Shown here in pieces: positions 25,826 to 33,798 of a stretch of 64,000 nucleotides of DNA. The notes under the pieces were generated by a model. It ran no database searches, was not told where the DNA came from, and was given only the letters and a program-made list of their open reading frames with translations. The stretch spans positions 1 through 64,000 of the forward strand of contig NZ_JARRAB010000009.1 in assembly GCF_030376615.1 (NCBI RefSeq). The letters run 5' to 3'. Numbering within the stretch: position 1 is the first letter of the stretch; every line of letters starts with the position of its first letter. Source of the DNA: Pseudomonas sp. sp1636 (GTDB lineage Bacteria > Pseudomonadota > Gammaproteobacteria > Pseudomonadales > Pseudomonadaceae). Made by a program: the position numbers and the translations under genes.

Positions 25826-26335
25826 ATGGGTTTTGAACAACTAGCTGAGCTACGCGACCGCCTGCGGGCCGAAAAAGTGCAGGTAAAGACTGATAGTACG
25901 AAGCAGCGTATGCGGAATCCTTCTCTGCAGACGAAGCCTAGCGAGCAAGATCCTGCGGTCGAAGCGATCTGGCGATTGCAGAAGCACTTTCCATTGGCCT
26001 TCCCGGTCAATCCGGCCCCCAAGGCTCCGTTAAAGGAGGGCATTTTCAAGGATGCCGAGCAACACCTGGAGCTGCTCGGAATATCCTGCGAACAGCTCAA
26101 GCAGGGCATCGCTACCTGGTGCCGAGGAAGTCGATACTGGGCGAGCATGACGGAGAATGCGCCGCGCTTGGACTTAAGCGGCCAGGCAGTTGGCATGGTG
26201 ACGGCGGCTCAGGCGCTGCATGCTAAACAGCAGGCCAAGCGGCAGCGCGGACAAGCACGACGTAATCAGACAAAGCCGAAAGAGCGTATACAGGACAAGG
26301 CCGTCGATACCGCTGTGGAACAGATCGTGGATTAA
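25826..26335 (+). CDS. proQ: ProQ/FinO-domain RNA-binding protein
   Basis: 169 residues. The start MGFEQLAELRDRLRAEKVQ is the pseudomonad ProQ N terminus; the FinO/ProQ domain spans about residues 43-125 (EAIWRLQKHFPLAFPVNPAP, GIFKDAEQHLELLGI, WCRGSRYWASMTENAPRLDL), followed by a basic tail (KQQAKRQRGQARRNQTKPK). ProQ proteins bind structured RNAs and 3' ends and act as sRNA chaperones. Embedded between two defence-like modules and lying in an accessory region, it may be a second copy beside the chromosomal proQ rather than the core gene. ATG at 25826 has weak ribosome-binding context (GAACTGAACG). Confidence 0.85.
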   Translation: MGFEQLAELRDRLRAEKVQVKTDSTKQRMRNPSLQTKPSEQDPAVEAIWRLQKHFPLAFPVNPAPKAPLKEGIFKDAEQHLELLGISCEQLKQGIATWCRGSRYWASMTENAPRLDLSGQAVGMVTAAQALHAKQQAKRQRGQARRNQTKPKERIQDKAVDTAVEQIVD

Positions 26336-26671
26336 AATCACTCGCGCTCGGCGCCGAGTCGCCCAATCACTGACAAGGCGCGCGAGGCGATGATGAGGCG
26401 GTTCGAAGAGCGGCAAGTGACGGGTACCGCCTGTCAGATGTGCCCGCTGCCGGCCAAAAGCGGACGGCCAGCTCAATAAATAAATCTGTCCCTCTAGTTG
26501 TCAGACACCATTAGCGCGAGGAGAAGGTCGATGCTGTAATCCTTCTGAGATTCTGCGTTGAGTCCCGGCTTTACAGCCAATAATTTGTGGTTGTGAGATC
26601 GAAATGACATCATCCATGCAATCCGATCATGTTGGCTGTTGAGCATAGGGCTCTACTACGAGCAGGGAAAA
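26336..26671. other. Gap between proQ and the ATPase gene, repeat remnants
   Basis: 336 bases. An open tail encoding RRFEERQVTGTACQMC then PLPAKSGRPAQ (26397-26476) followed by ATAAATAAATCTGTCCCT (26475-26494) looks like the 3' end of a decayed element; the AAATCTGTCCC end also appears reversed at 38336-38349. The final 150 bases before the ATPase start hold no recognisable signal. Confidence 0.35.
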
Positions 26672-28213
26672 ATGGAATTTCACATACTAAGCAGGGAAGA
26701 TAAATTCCCAAGCGCCGGCGTCGGTGCTGCTTACCTGAAATACGACCGCTGGAACGATCACAGCTTCATCACGATGTTCTATGTGATCGTATTTGACGAA
26801 TTTGGCCAAGCCCACGACCTTGAGAACGTCAAGATCGGGTTCAAAGGACAGGATACTTCCACGTCCACTCGATCCAAGCTTCCGGATTCTTTTGAGGGGC
26901 TTCCAGAGGGCTTCTTTTCACTCGGTACCAATGTCGAGTACTACCAGAAAATTGCGAACTCATCCTCGGGGTCGCTGCGGTTTGACTTCCTACGTGGAAT
27001 GAATGACATCGTTGCCAACCCTGAAATTCTGGAAACGATAAAAGATGAGCCGGTGTTCTCAATCTCGTTGTTGCGCGATATCAGCCTGACCAGTGTCAAA
27101 AATCAATTTACGCGAGTCCTTCTTGGTGGTGCTGTCCGAACCAATTTTTCCTTCGTCTACAAGAAGCAAGCTGACAGCTCTACCGCCGGGATTGAGTTGA
27201 GTTTCGATGTAGACGTTGATTCGACGCCCCAAACAAATGTGCACGCGCTGATCGGGCGAAATGGCATCGGAAAAACCACCATCCTCAACGGCATCACCAA
27301 AGCCATTCATACCGGCCACACTGGTGCAGATGCCATCTCCCAGGTTCAGTTTTGGGGGCAGCAGCGGGCGATTATTGCCCCGGATTTTTTCAGCAGCGTA
27401 GTGCTCGTATCCTTTAGCGCATTTGACCCCTTTGACCCGCCTCCGGAACAGCCTGACCCAGCCAAAGGCACCTGCTTTTTCTATGTCGGATTAAAGTCAA
27501 AAGGTGAGGACGCATGGCATGAGTTGAAGCGCCGGGACGCCCTCAAATCTGACTTCATTGCCGGTATGAGAGGGTGCCTGCGGGATACGTATAAGCGTAA
27601 TCGCTGGCGGCAGGCCGTCACAACCCTGCAGTCTGACGAGAATTTCGCAGGTTTGGGATTCGAACGGCTCCTGTCCTTGAGTGGCGAAGAATGGATTACG
27701 GCAGCTGACGAAGTTTTTTCAAACCTCAGCTCTGGCCATTCGATCGTGCTGCTGACTATCACCAAGCTAGTCGAACGGGTCGAAGAAAAAACTCTCGTCC
27801 TGATGGATGAACCCGAGAGCCATTTGCATCCGCCGCTGCTATCGGCATTGATTCGGGCGTTGAGTGAGTTGCTTCTGGATCGCAACGGTGTAGCGATCGT
27901 GGCCACGCATTCGCCCGTAGTGCTCCAAGAAATTCCTGCGTCGTGTGTATGGAAAATTCATCGGTCTAATTTGGTGGCATCAGCACAGCGGCCAACAGTC
28001 GAGACGTTCGGTGAGAACGTAGGGATTCTGACCCGAGAAGTTTTTGGCTTGGAGGTGGCATCCTCGGGTTTTCATACACTGCTTGCTGCTGAAGCTGCCG
28101 AGGAACAAAGCTTTGAGGCTATCCTTCGAAAATTTGGTGGGAGATTGGGGCTCGAAGGGCAGGCAGTGCTTCGGGCGTTAATCGCTGAGCGTGATTCGAA
28201 GGGGCAGGCATGA
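26672..28213 (+). CDS. ptuA: Septu-like AAA ATPase (PtuA type)
   Basis: 513 residues. ABC/SMC-like ATPase: Walker A GRNGIGKTTILN near residue 202, an ABC-like LLSLSGEEW segment, Walker B LVLMDEPESHLHPP near 385, and the H-switch VATHSPVVLQE near 420. Start assigned to ATG 26672 (N terminus MEFHILSREDKFPSAGVG) because the longer frame begins at a TTG without ribosome-binding site. It overlaps the following HNH nuclease gene by 4 bases (ATGA). An ATPase paired with an HNH nuclease is the two-gene design of Septu (PtuA-PtuB) phage defence. Symbol used on the basis of architecture; no alignment was possible. Confidence 0.75.
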   Translation: MEFHILSREDKFPSAGVGAAYLKYDRWNDHSFITMFYVIVFDEFGQAHDLENVKIGFKGQDTSTSTRSKLPDSFEGLPEGFFSLGTNVEYYQKIANSSSGSLRFDFLRGMNDIVANPEILETIKDEPVFSISLLRDISLTSVKNQFTRVLLGGAVRTNFSFVYKKQADSSTAGIELSFDVDVDSTPQTNVHALIGRNGIGKTTILNGITKAIHTGHTGADAISQVQFWGQQRAIIAPDFFSSVVLVSFSAFDPFDPPPEQPDPAKGTCFFYVGLKSKGEDAWHELKRRDALKSDFIAGMRGCLRDTYKRNRWRQAVTTLQSDENFAGLGFERLLSLSGEEWITAADEVFSNLSSGHSIVLLTITKLVERVEEKTLVLMDEPESHLHPPLLSALIRALSELLLDRNGVAIVATHSPVVLQEIPASCVWKIHRSNLVASAQRPTVETFGENVGILTREVFGLEVASSGFHTLLAAEAAEEQSFEAILRKFGGRLGLEGQAVLRALIAERDSKGQA

Positions 28214-29073
28214 AGCAACTGTTAGCCCCAAACTGCACCCCTGAGGAGGCCTACATGGCCTGCACCGCTGCGATCATCGATGATCAACAGCGAGACAGGA
28301 TGAGGGGCATTCTTCCAGGTATCACAGCCAACGCCGCTGAATTCATCGCAAGAGTCGCTGCCGGATCGACCTGGGAGTTACCCTATTTGAGGGTGGCCAA
28401 GGGGGAAGATCCCTTCGTGATCGATGACATTCGAAAAAGCGAGTTGGTTCACCTATATGAATACTACATGGTGCAGCGAGAGCCTGGACGAGCGCTATAC
28501 GACTCTATCTTGGTGGCTGCAGGTGACCATTGTCCGACATGTGGAGGAATAGGGCAGCCTCGAACGCTGGATCACTATTTGCCAAAAGCCAACTATCCGA
28601 AGCTGGCGATCGTTCCCCAGAACCTGATCCCTGCCTGCCGTGATTGCAACACTGACAAGCGCAACCCCCTGATTGACCACCCGCATCGGCAGCCGCTTCA
28701 TCCGTACCTGGATAAACGACAATTTTTCGAGGAAAGGTGGATCAGTGTTTCCATATCCCATACCAGCCCCTGCACGATCATCTACAGCGCCAGTCCACCG
28801 GATGACTGGAGTGATGAGGACACGGCCAGGGTAGTTAATCATTTTGACCTGTTCGGGATTGCCGAGCGCTACAGCATCCAAGCGAGCTCAGAACTCAGCA
28901 TCCTGATGGACTTGCGTGTGAACTATTTCAGCAAGCAGCCCCCAGAAGCGTTCTCTGATTTCCTCCGTTCAGGCGCTAATGCAGCTAGCTTGCTGATCAA
29001 TGGATGGAAGAAGGTGCTTTACGAAGCCTTGGCGGATGACGCCTTGTTTTGCAATGCCGAATTCTGGCCGTAA
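28210..29073 (+). CDS. ptuB: HNH endonuclease, Septu-like (PtuB type)
   Basis: 287 residues. Zinc and HNH motif: CPTCGG near residue 101, LDHYLPKANYPKLA near 113 (His of HNH), NLIPACRDCNTDK near 139 with the second CxxC and Asn. N- and C-terminal parts are helical and unassigned. The PtuB role is to cleave nucleic acid once released or activated by PtuA during infection. Its ATG lies inside the ATPase stop (ATGA), implying stoichiometric coupled translation. No reverse transcriptase is found nearby, so this is not the Ec78-type retron variant. Confidence 0.78.
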   Translation: MKQLLAPNCTPEEAYMACTAAIIDDQQRDRMRGILPGITANAAEFIARVAAGSTWELPYLRVAKGEDPFVIDDIRKSELVHLYEYYMVQREPGRALYDSILVAAGDHCPTCGGIGQPRTLDHYLPKANYPKLAIVPQNLIPACRDCNTDKRNPLIDHPHRQPLHPYLDKRQFFEERWISVSISHTSPCTIIYSASPPDDWSDEDTARVVNHFDLFGIAERYSIQASSELSILMDLRVNYFSKQPPEAFSDFLRSGANAASLLINGWKKVLYEALADDALFCNAEFWP

Positions 29074-29540
29074 TTACCCGGTCGCGACAGGCAGCTTTTG
29101 GCCGGTTCCTGCCTGTCGCGACTGACCGCTCCTGCCGATTTCTACCCCGTCCACATCGAGTGACCAGACCGAACCCGATCAATAAGGTCAGTGTCATTGA
29201 TTCTTAGCTTCCCGATACTCCGCAGACTTTCTGACCCCCCCGCCTCTCAGCACCTCAACCTGAGTAGAGGCGGGGCGGCGGGGCGCTTGCTATCTACCGC
29301 CGGTGTCAACCACCTGGCCAGGCAGGCCTGCTTGGCCTCTAGCGAGCCTGGGCCGCCCTTGCCCGGCAAGATCGTCCTGCAAGCTGCGCAAAAACTTGCG
29401 CAATTTACAGCCGATTAATTGCGGCCATCGGCAGGCAATCAAGCCAATCGCTGTCCGCTGCGGCAAAGGTGAACTTAGCCACACGGGGAATATCCGATAC
29501 CCGATAGGATTGCCCACATCATTGAACAAGGATGTCATCT
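29074..29540. other. Gap between defence and secretion modules with repeats
   Basis: 467 bases. Contains an inverted GCGACAGGCAGCTTTTGGCC / GGTTCCTGCCTGTCGC palindrome (29083-29120), the left 56-bp copy of the repeat flanking the secretion cassette (29186-29241), and a TGCGCAAAAACTTGCGCA hairpin core (29388-29405). No gene seen. Confidence 0.5.
29186..29241. repeat. Left 56-bp inverted repeat flanking the PAAR-effector cassette
   Basis: Begins GGTCAG, contains GTCATTGATTCTTAGCTTCC and ends in CCCCCCC. The reverse complement of 33743-33798 differs at only two positions. At 33743-33790 the same sequence is the 3' end of a transposase relic, so this is a second fragment of that element in opposite orientation. 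Confidence 0.8.
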
Positions 29541-30068
29541 ATGGCCAAACCAGCCTCCCGTCTCAGCGATTTGAATGCCTGCCCTCTCCCAGGCCACGGC
29601 ACCAACCCCACCACCAGCGGCTCGCCCGATGTGCTGATCAATAACCTGCCCGCCTTGCGGGTCGGCGATAGCACGGCCTGCGGCGACGCGGTTACGGAGG
29701 GCATCGGTAGCATCCTGATCAACGGCAAACCGATCGCTTTCCAGGGCAGCGCCACGGCGCATGGCGGCATCATCGTCACCGGTTCGGGTGATGTGTTGGT
29801 CGGCACTCAAGCGGGTGCCGCGCCTTTCACCGCGCCGCAGATACTGCCCAGGCACAGCGAGCAGTACCAACTCGTCGACGAAAATGGCGGCCAGCCGGTC
29901 GAAGGCGCGCTCTACTGCGTGGAGTGCAGCGACGGCCAGCGCTTTGTCGGCTACACCAACGGCTACGGCAACACCGAGCGGGTGTTTACCGACGAAGCGC
30001 AGTCGGTGGTCGTGCGCTGGGGCCGGGATGCGGCCAACTACCTCAAGAGCAAAGGTATCGACTTCTAA
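29541..30068 (+). CDS. PAAR-domain protein, type VI secretion spike tip
   Basis: 175 residues. The PAAR fold occupies about residues 1-92: ASRLSDLNACPLPGHGTNP, TSGSPDVLINNLPALRVGD, GSILINGKPIAFQGSATAHG and IIVTGSGDVLVG, including the conserved His/Cys metal-binding residues. The C-terminal 80 residues (QYQLVDENGGQPVEGALYCV and onward) form a small beta domain that may dock the effector. The start at 29541 is preferred over the ATG nine bases earlier because AAGGA lies 9-10 bases before it. First gene of an orphan cassette with effector and immunity genes; no core T6SS genes are in the window. Confidence 0.88.
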   Translation: MAKPASRLSDLNACPLPGHGTNPTTSGSPDVLINNLPALRVGDSTACGDAVTEGIGSILINGKPIAFQGSATAHGGIIVTGSGDVLVGTQAGAAPFTAPQILPRHSEQYQLVDENGGQPVEGALYCVECSDGQRFVGYTNGYGNTERVFTDEAQSVVVRWGRDAANYLKSKGIDF

Positions 30069-30527
30069 GGACGGAACCCAATGACTCAGCCTCATCAGGG
30101 CAAGACCAGTGCGCAGCACGGCACCACGCTGATTCCGGTCTCACTGCAGCAGGACTTCATCACCGTGGTCGGCGCCTCGCCTATGACATTGCTGGAGAGC
30201 CTGCGCGGGCAGAAAGGCAACAAGATGCGTTTTATCAATCAGGGTATCCGCCAAGCCCGTCTGTACCCGCCCGCGACCGCCAACGATTCGACCCAACGCA
30301 TCTTCCTGATCTTCACCGAGGACTACGAGCGCCAGCTGCTGGACCGGGTCAAGGTCGTGGTCGAGTCGCGCTACGGCGCCAAGTACCGCGAACTGGACTC
30401 CATCGCGCAGCTGGTCGACTTCATCAACCAGCGCATCGGCAAGAAGCGCGAGATCAAGCAACTCGACTTCTTCTCCCATGGCCTGGTCGCGGCGTTTTGC
30501 AAGGTAGTTGTCGCGTCAGCCGTGTTT

Positions 30528-31627
30528 TTAAGCTGCTATTTTCAGTGGCGGCTTCTCCCGCTCTGGGTTGAGTGTGACGGCGCCGATAGGTTGCCAATTT
30601 CGCGTGGCCCCTGACCAGCGATGCGGGTGTTTATGACGGGCTTGCTGGTACAGCACATGACGCTTGGCCAGCACCTGATGATCCTCGCCACGATGACGCT
30701 GCGCCGGGGTCACGAAGCGGATGCGACTGTGGCGGTGTTCATGGTTGTACCAGCGGATAAAGTCGCGCACCCAGCTGCGTGCTGCGTCCAAATCGGCAAA
30801 GCCATCCTGCGGCCATTGCGGGCAGTATTTCAGGGTTCTAAACAGCGACTCAGAGTAGGGGTTGTCGTTGCTCACCCGCGGTCGTCCGCGCGATGGGGTG
30901 ATGCCCAGGTCGTACAGCTTGCTCAGCAGCGTCACCGATTTCATCGGCGCGCCATTGTCCGAGTGCAGCACCAGGGGTTGACCCGCGCAGCGCTCGCCGA
31001 GCACGGTGCGCTGCATCAGTTCGGCCGCCCGCTCGCCGCTTTCGTGCTCGTAAACCTCCCAGCCCACGGCCTTGCGGCTGTAGATGTCCTCGATCAAATA
31101 CAGGTAGTAATACTGCCCGCGCACCGGCGACTGCAGGTAGGTGATGTCCCACGACCAGACCTGGTTGCTCTTCGTTGCGCTGTGCGTGGTCGGCGCGGCG
31201 TGCTTGTGCGGCGCATGGCTGCGGCCGCGTTGATGCTGCTGATCAGCGGCTTTCAGTACACGGTAAAAGGTCGCCTCTGAGGCCAGGTAACGGCCTTGAT
31301 CGGCCAGCCTCGGCACGATCTGACTCGGCGGCAAGCTGGCGAATGGCGGGCTGTTGCAGACATCCAGGATGGTGCGGCGCTCCTCAGCGCTCAGGGCATT
31401 GAGCGGTCGCGGGCGTAGCGTGGTCGTACGTTCATCGGCCTGTATGACAGGTGTCAGTGCCCAGCGTTGCAGGCTGCGTAGCGACAGTCCGACCTCTGCG
31501 CAGGCAACCGCCTTGCGCGCACCAGAAGCGACGGCGTGGTTGAAGCGTTCAACGAGTTGTTGCCGTTCTGGCAGTGAGGTCAGACGTCCTCGCCGTCGTT
31601 TCCCCAGAAGGCATTCATCTTTTTTCG
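30528..31627 (-). CDS. IS3-family transposase OrfB (DDE integrase core)
   Basis: Reached by -1 frameshifting from OrfA at the heptamer A-AAA-AAG (31619-31625 on the complementary strand); the frame is open from there to the stop at 30528, about 365 codons. Helix-turn-helix_21-like region first, then the rve integrase core with the DDE residues: Asp in WDITYLQSP, Asp in HSDNGAPMK, Glu in PYSESLFRTLKY, and the terminal WYNHEHRHSRIRFVTP. Catalytic residues are intact, so the element could still be active. An internal TTG at 31334 is the first alternative start but is not the natural one. Confidence 0.85.
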
Positions 31628-32080
31628 CAACACCAGGATGGCGGCAGTTTCCGCCAGCGCCTTGTCCTTGCGCCGCAGCTCACGCTCCAGCTCGGCGATG
31701 CGTTTCTTGTCCGCACGGGCCTGTTCACGCTCAGCCTTGAGCTGCGCTTTGGCGGACATCTGGCCGGTAATGCAGGCTTGGCGCCACGCGCTGATTTGCT
31801 CGGGATACAAGCCTTTGCTGCGACAGTATTCGCTGAGCTCGATCTCGCTCAAGGTCGCCGCATGCAGCACCGCAGCGAACTTGGCTTCAGCTGGCCAGTT
31901 ATCGGCTTTGTTTTTGTCTCCAGGCACTACTGCGCCTCCTGCTTTGAGCTTAGTGCGCCAAGCATACAGGGTGGCTTGGCAGATGCCTTCTTGACGCGAC
32001 AACTCGGCCACAGTCATGTTTTGTGGTGGTAGTAATTTACGGATAAGGGCAGCTTTACGCTCAGGTGAATAGCTCGACAT
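31580..32080 (-). CDS. IS3-family transposase OrfA
   Basis: 166 residues from ATG 32080 (AAAGAGAGCTGCA upstream); an upstream ATG at 32137 would add 19 residues but lies at the very end of the IS. It has a helix-turn-helix (MTVAELSRQEGICQATLYAW) and a leucine-zipper-like end (RIAELERELRRKDKALAETA), as usual for OrfA. The stop at 31580 lies about 40 bases after the A6G slippery heptamer, giving OrfA alone or an OrfAB fusion. Confidence 0.85.
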   Translation of the reverse strand: MSSYSPERKAALIRKLLPPQNMTVAELSRQEGICQATLYAWRTKLKAGGAVVPGDKNKADNWPAEAKFAAVLHAATLSEIELSEYCRSKGLYPEQISAWRQACITGQMSAKAQLKAEREQARADKKRIAELERELRRKDKALAETAAILVLRKKMNAFWGNDGEDV

Positions 32081-32778
32081 TGCAGCTCTCTTTGACGCCC
32101 CCGATCTATCGTTTTGATAAATCAGCTCAGGCGACAACTAGCCTGACACCGGGGGGTCGGTTCCATCGAATTCGGTTATGAACTGGACAAGGTCGACAGC
32201 TACCGCCTGCGCGATGCCCAGGCGCAGATGCTCAAACCGGAGGCTTTCGATCTCGGCGCCAAGGTCTATTCCTACGCCTGCCGTACCGGCCTCGGCATCC
32301 AGGCTGACCTGCAGGTCGGTGAAGACGAAGACCCGCTGTACGAAAAAAGCCTGGCTCAGCTCATGGCCAATAGCACCCAGGCCACGGTCTGGGCGTTTCC
32401 ACGGCGCAGCAACTACGACCAGACGTATGGGGATCTCAGCGACAGGGCCGGGGTGGAAAGCGCGAGGGGGAAAGTCGCAGCGGATGAACAGGCACTCGAT
32501 CGCTACGAGCTCCAACTCAGCGGTTATCGGAAACGCCTGACGGCTTATCGGCTGGAAAAGAAGGATGACAACGTCCTACTGCCCAACGAGAAAGTCCCGC
32601 TGCCACCGCGTAAAACCGCCACCGCTCAGGATGAAGCCATAGTGCGGCATGCCGACAGCCGCGATAAGAACGATCGATTGATCGGTTACCCGCTGGACGA
32701 TGAAGGCGCCGTACGCGGTGTCCGTGCCGGTGACACGCCCACGGGCGTTCCGGCCACGTTGCGGGAGTACCGGCCACT

Positions 32779-33378
32779 ATGAAGCGCTTGAGGCCGCGGA
32801 AGCGGCTTTTATGGACCCTGGCCCTGGCTGCGATCATCGGCGCCGGGCTTTATCTGAATGCCAAGGAGGGCACTATGCCCAAGAAAATCATGATGTATTA
32901 CGGCGGCTTCGAGGTCGAAGAGATGTTCGATGCCAGCCAGTGGTTCGCCAGCGGGATGTACCAGCCCCGTCATATCGAAGTGGATGGCGGCGCCAGCAAT
33001 GTCACCATGCTGCGCAGCAAATCCATGCCTTTTACTTCCGCGCAGTACGAAGAGCTTCCGCTGATCGCCAGTAGCCGACTCCGTTGGGAGTTCCCCGAAC
33101 TCGAGAGAGAGTCGCTGCTCGATGATCCTCCAGATTTAAGCAAGCGCGTCCGTTATGCCTACAGCGCCTTCGCCGAGCCCAACAAGCCGCAGGACTACCA
33201 CAACCTTTTCCTCGAACTGCACGGCCAACGCTATGTGATCACCTTTGCGCGCGACGCAAAGAGCGGTGACCTAGTGTCGGGCGGCTCCGCCGAAAAAGTG
33301 GTCGGCGAATACGCCTCCCAGTCCGAGTATCGCAAGGCCTTCGCCGAAATTGAGGAAGCCGAGCGCAAGGCGCGCTAA
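32779..33378 (+). CDS. Probable immunity protein, membrane-anchored
   Basis: 199 residues, unrecognised family. A basic N terminus (KRLRPRKR) and one hydrophobic segment at about residues 9-26 anchor it in the inner membrane; the remaining part would be periplasmic, with a long charged C-terminal helix (EYRKAFAEIEEAERKAR). Its ATG overlaps the effector stop by 4 bases, the standard layout of T6SS effector-immunity pairs, and the periplasmic location would match an effector acting in the periplasm. The frame is intact although the effector is interrupted, consistent with protection against sister cells. Confidence 0.6.
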   Translation: MKRLRPRKRLLWTLALAAIIGAGLYLNAKEGTMPKKIMMYYGGFEVEEMFDASQWFASGMYQPRHIEVDGGASNVTMLRSKSMPFTSAQYEELPLIASSRLRWEFPELERESLLDDPPDLSKRVRYAYSAFAEPNKPQDYHNLFLELHGQRYVITFARDAKSGDLVSGGSAEKVVGEYASQSEYRKAFAEIEEAERKAR

Positions 33379-33776
33379 CCCATGATCACTTGGGCCTTCA
33401 GGCTCACGCTCTCCTGCAAGGTCATCGGACGATAAAAACACGACACGGATAGACGTCGACTGCTGCTGGCGGTGTCGCTCTATGCCCCCGCACGGTTCAG
33501 CCCTAACGAGCGCCATGTCGTTGGCAACAAGATCGATCAATCAATGGGGCCAGAGTCATTGATTTTAGCTAGGCAACCCGGAAGTGGGGTGGCAGAGTGC
33601 CTAGCGGCCACTGTTTTGGGATAGAGCGCCGGAGCGGGAAGTGACTGTAATCCGTGAGGCCGCGAACAAGGTGTGGGTTTTGGGCGATGATCGGTTCAAG
33701 GCCAAAATCGAAGCCAAGACAGGCGGCGGGCGATTCCCCTGGGGGGGGGACAGAAAGTCTGCGGAGTATCGGGAAG
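33379..33776. other. Gap after the immunity gene, transposase relics
   Basis: 398 bases. Holds a partial GGGGCCAGAGTCATTGATTT copy (33545-33564) related to the 56-bp repeats, and the 3' relic of a REP-associated transposase (33641-33790). No intact gene. Confidence 0.5.
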
Positions 33777-33790
33777 CTAAGAATCAATGA
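33641..33790 (+). pseudogene. 3' relic of a REP-associated tyrosine transposase
   Basis: A 49-codon open segment ending TGA reads VIREAANKVWVLGDDRFKAK then IEAKTGGGRFPWGGDRKSAE and a short tail. The IREATNKxWxLGxxRF...GGDRRS pattern is the C terminus of RAYT transposases as I know them. The N-terminal catalytic part is missing. Its last 56 bases are the right copy of the inverted repeat also found at 29186-29241. Confidence 0.6.
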
Positions 33791-33798
33791 CGCTGACC
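33743..33798. repeat. Right 56-bp inverted repeat flanking the PAAR-effector cassette
   Basis: Reverse complement of 29186-29241 with two mismatches. It overlaps both the transposase relic (plus strand) and the last codons of the AraC-family gene (minus strand). Confidence 0.8.

Larger units (their letters stand above)
30490..32154 (-). mobile_element. IS3-family insertion sequence in the effector gene
   Basis: About 1665 bp between 5-bp candidate target duplications GGTCG (30485-30489 and 32155-32159); removing element and one duplication restores the effector frame. An internal inverted pair TAGTTGTCGC (30505-30514 and reverse at 32131-32140) lies 15 and 14 bases inside the ends. It encodes OrfA and OrfB joined by programmed frameshift at AAAAAAG. 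The outermost bases are only weakly inverted, so exact ends are uncertain by a few bases. Confidence 0.82.
30081..32782 (+). pseudogene. T6SS effector gene split by an IS3-family element
   Basis: Two parts, 30081-30489 and 32160-32782. Joining them at the shared GGTCG restores one frame of 344 codons including the stop (409+623=1032 bases) and the coherent junction DFFSHGLV-GSIEFGYELD. The protein would have a DFFSHG motif, YSYACRTGLG about 50 residues later, and a variable charged C terminus; the HG...C pattern and LG/FGY context recall DUF4347/caspase-like folds, so a cysteine-peptidase-like effector is possible. The IS lies between the His and Cys motifs and inactivates the gene. The immunity-like gene downstream overlaps its stop by 4 bases (ATGA). 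Upstream PAAR gene ends 12 bases before. Confidence 0.8.

Noticed and set aside
26672..29073. Retron of the PtuAB-associated type
   Set aside because: No reverse transcriptase gene or msr/msd-like inverted repeats found around the ATPase/HNH pair.
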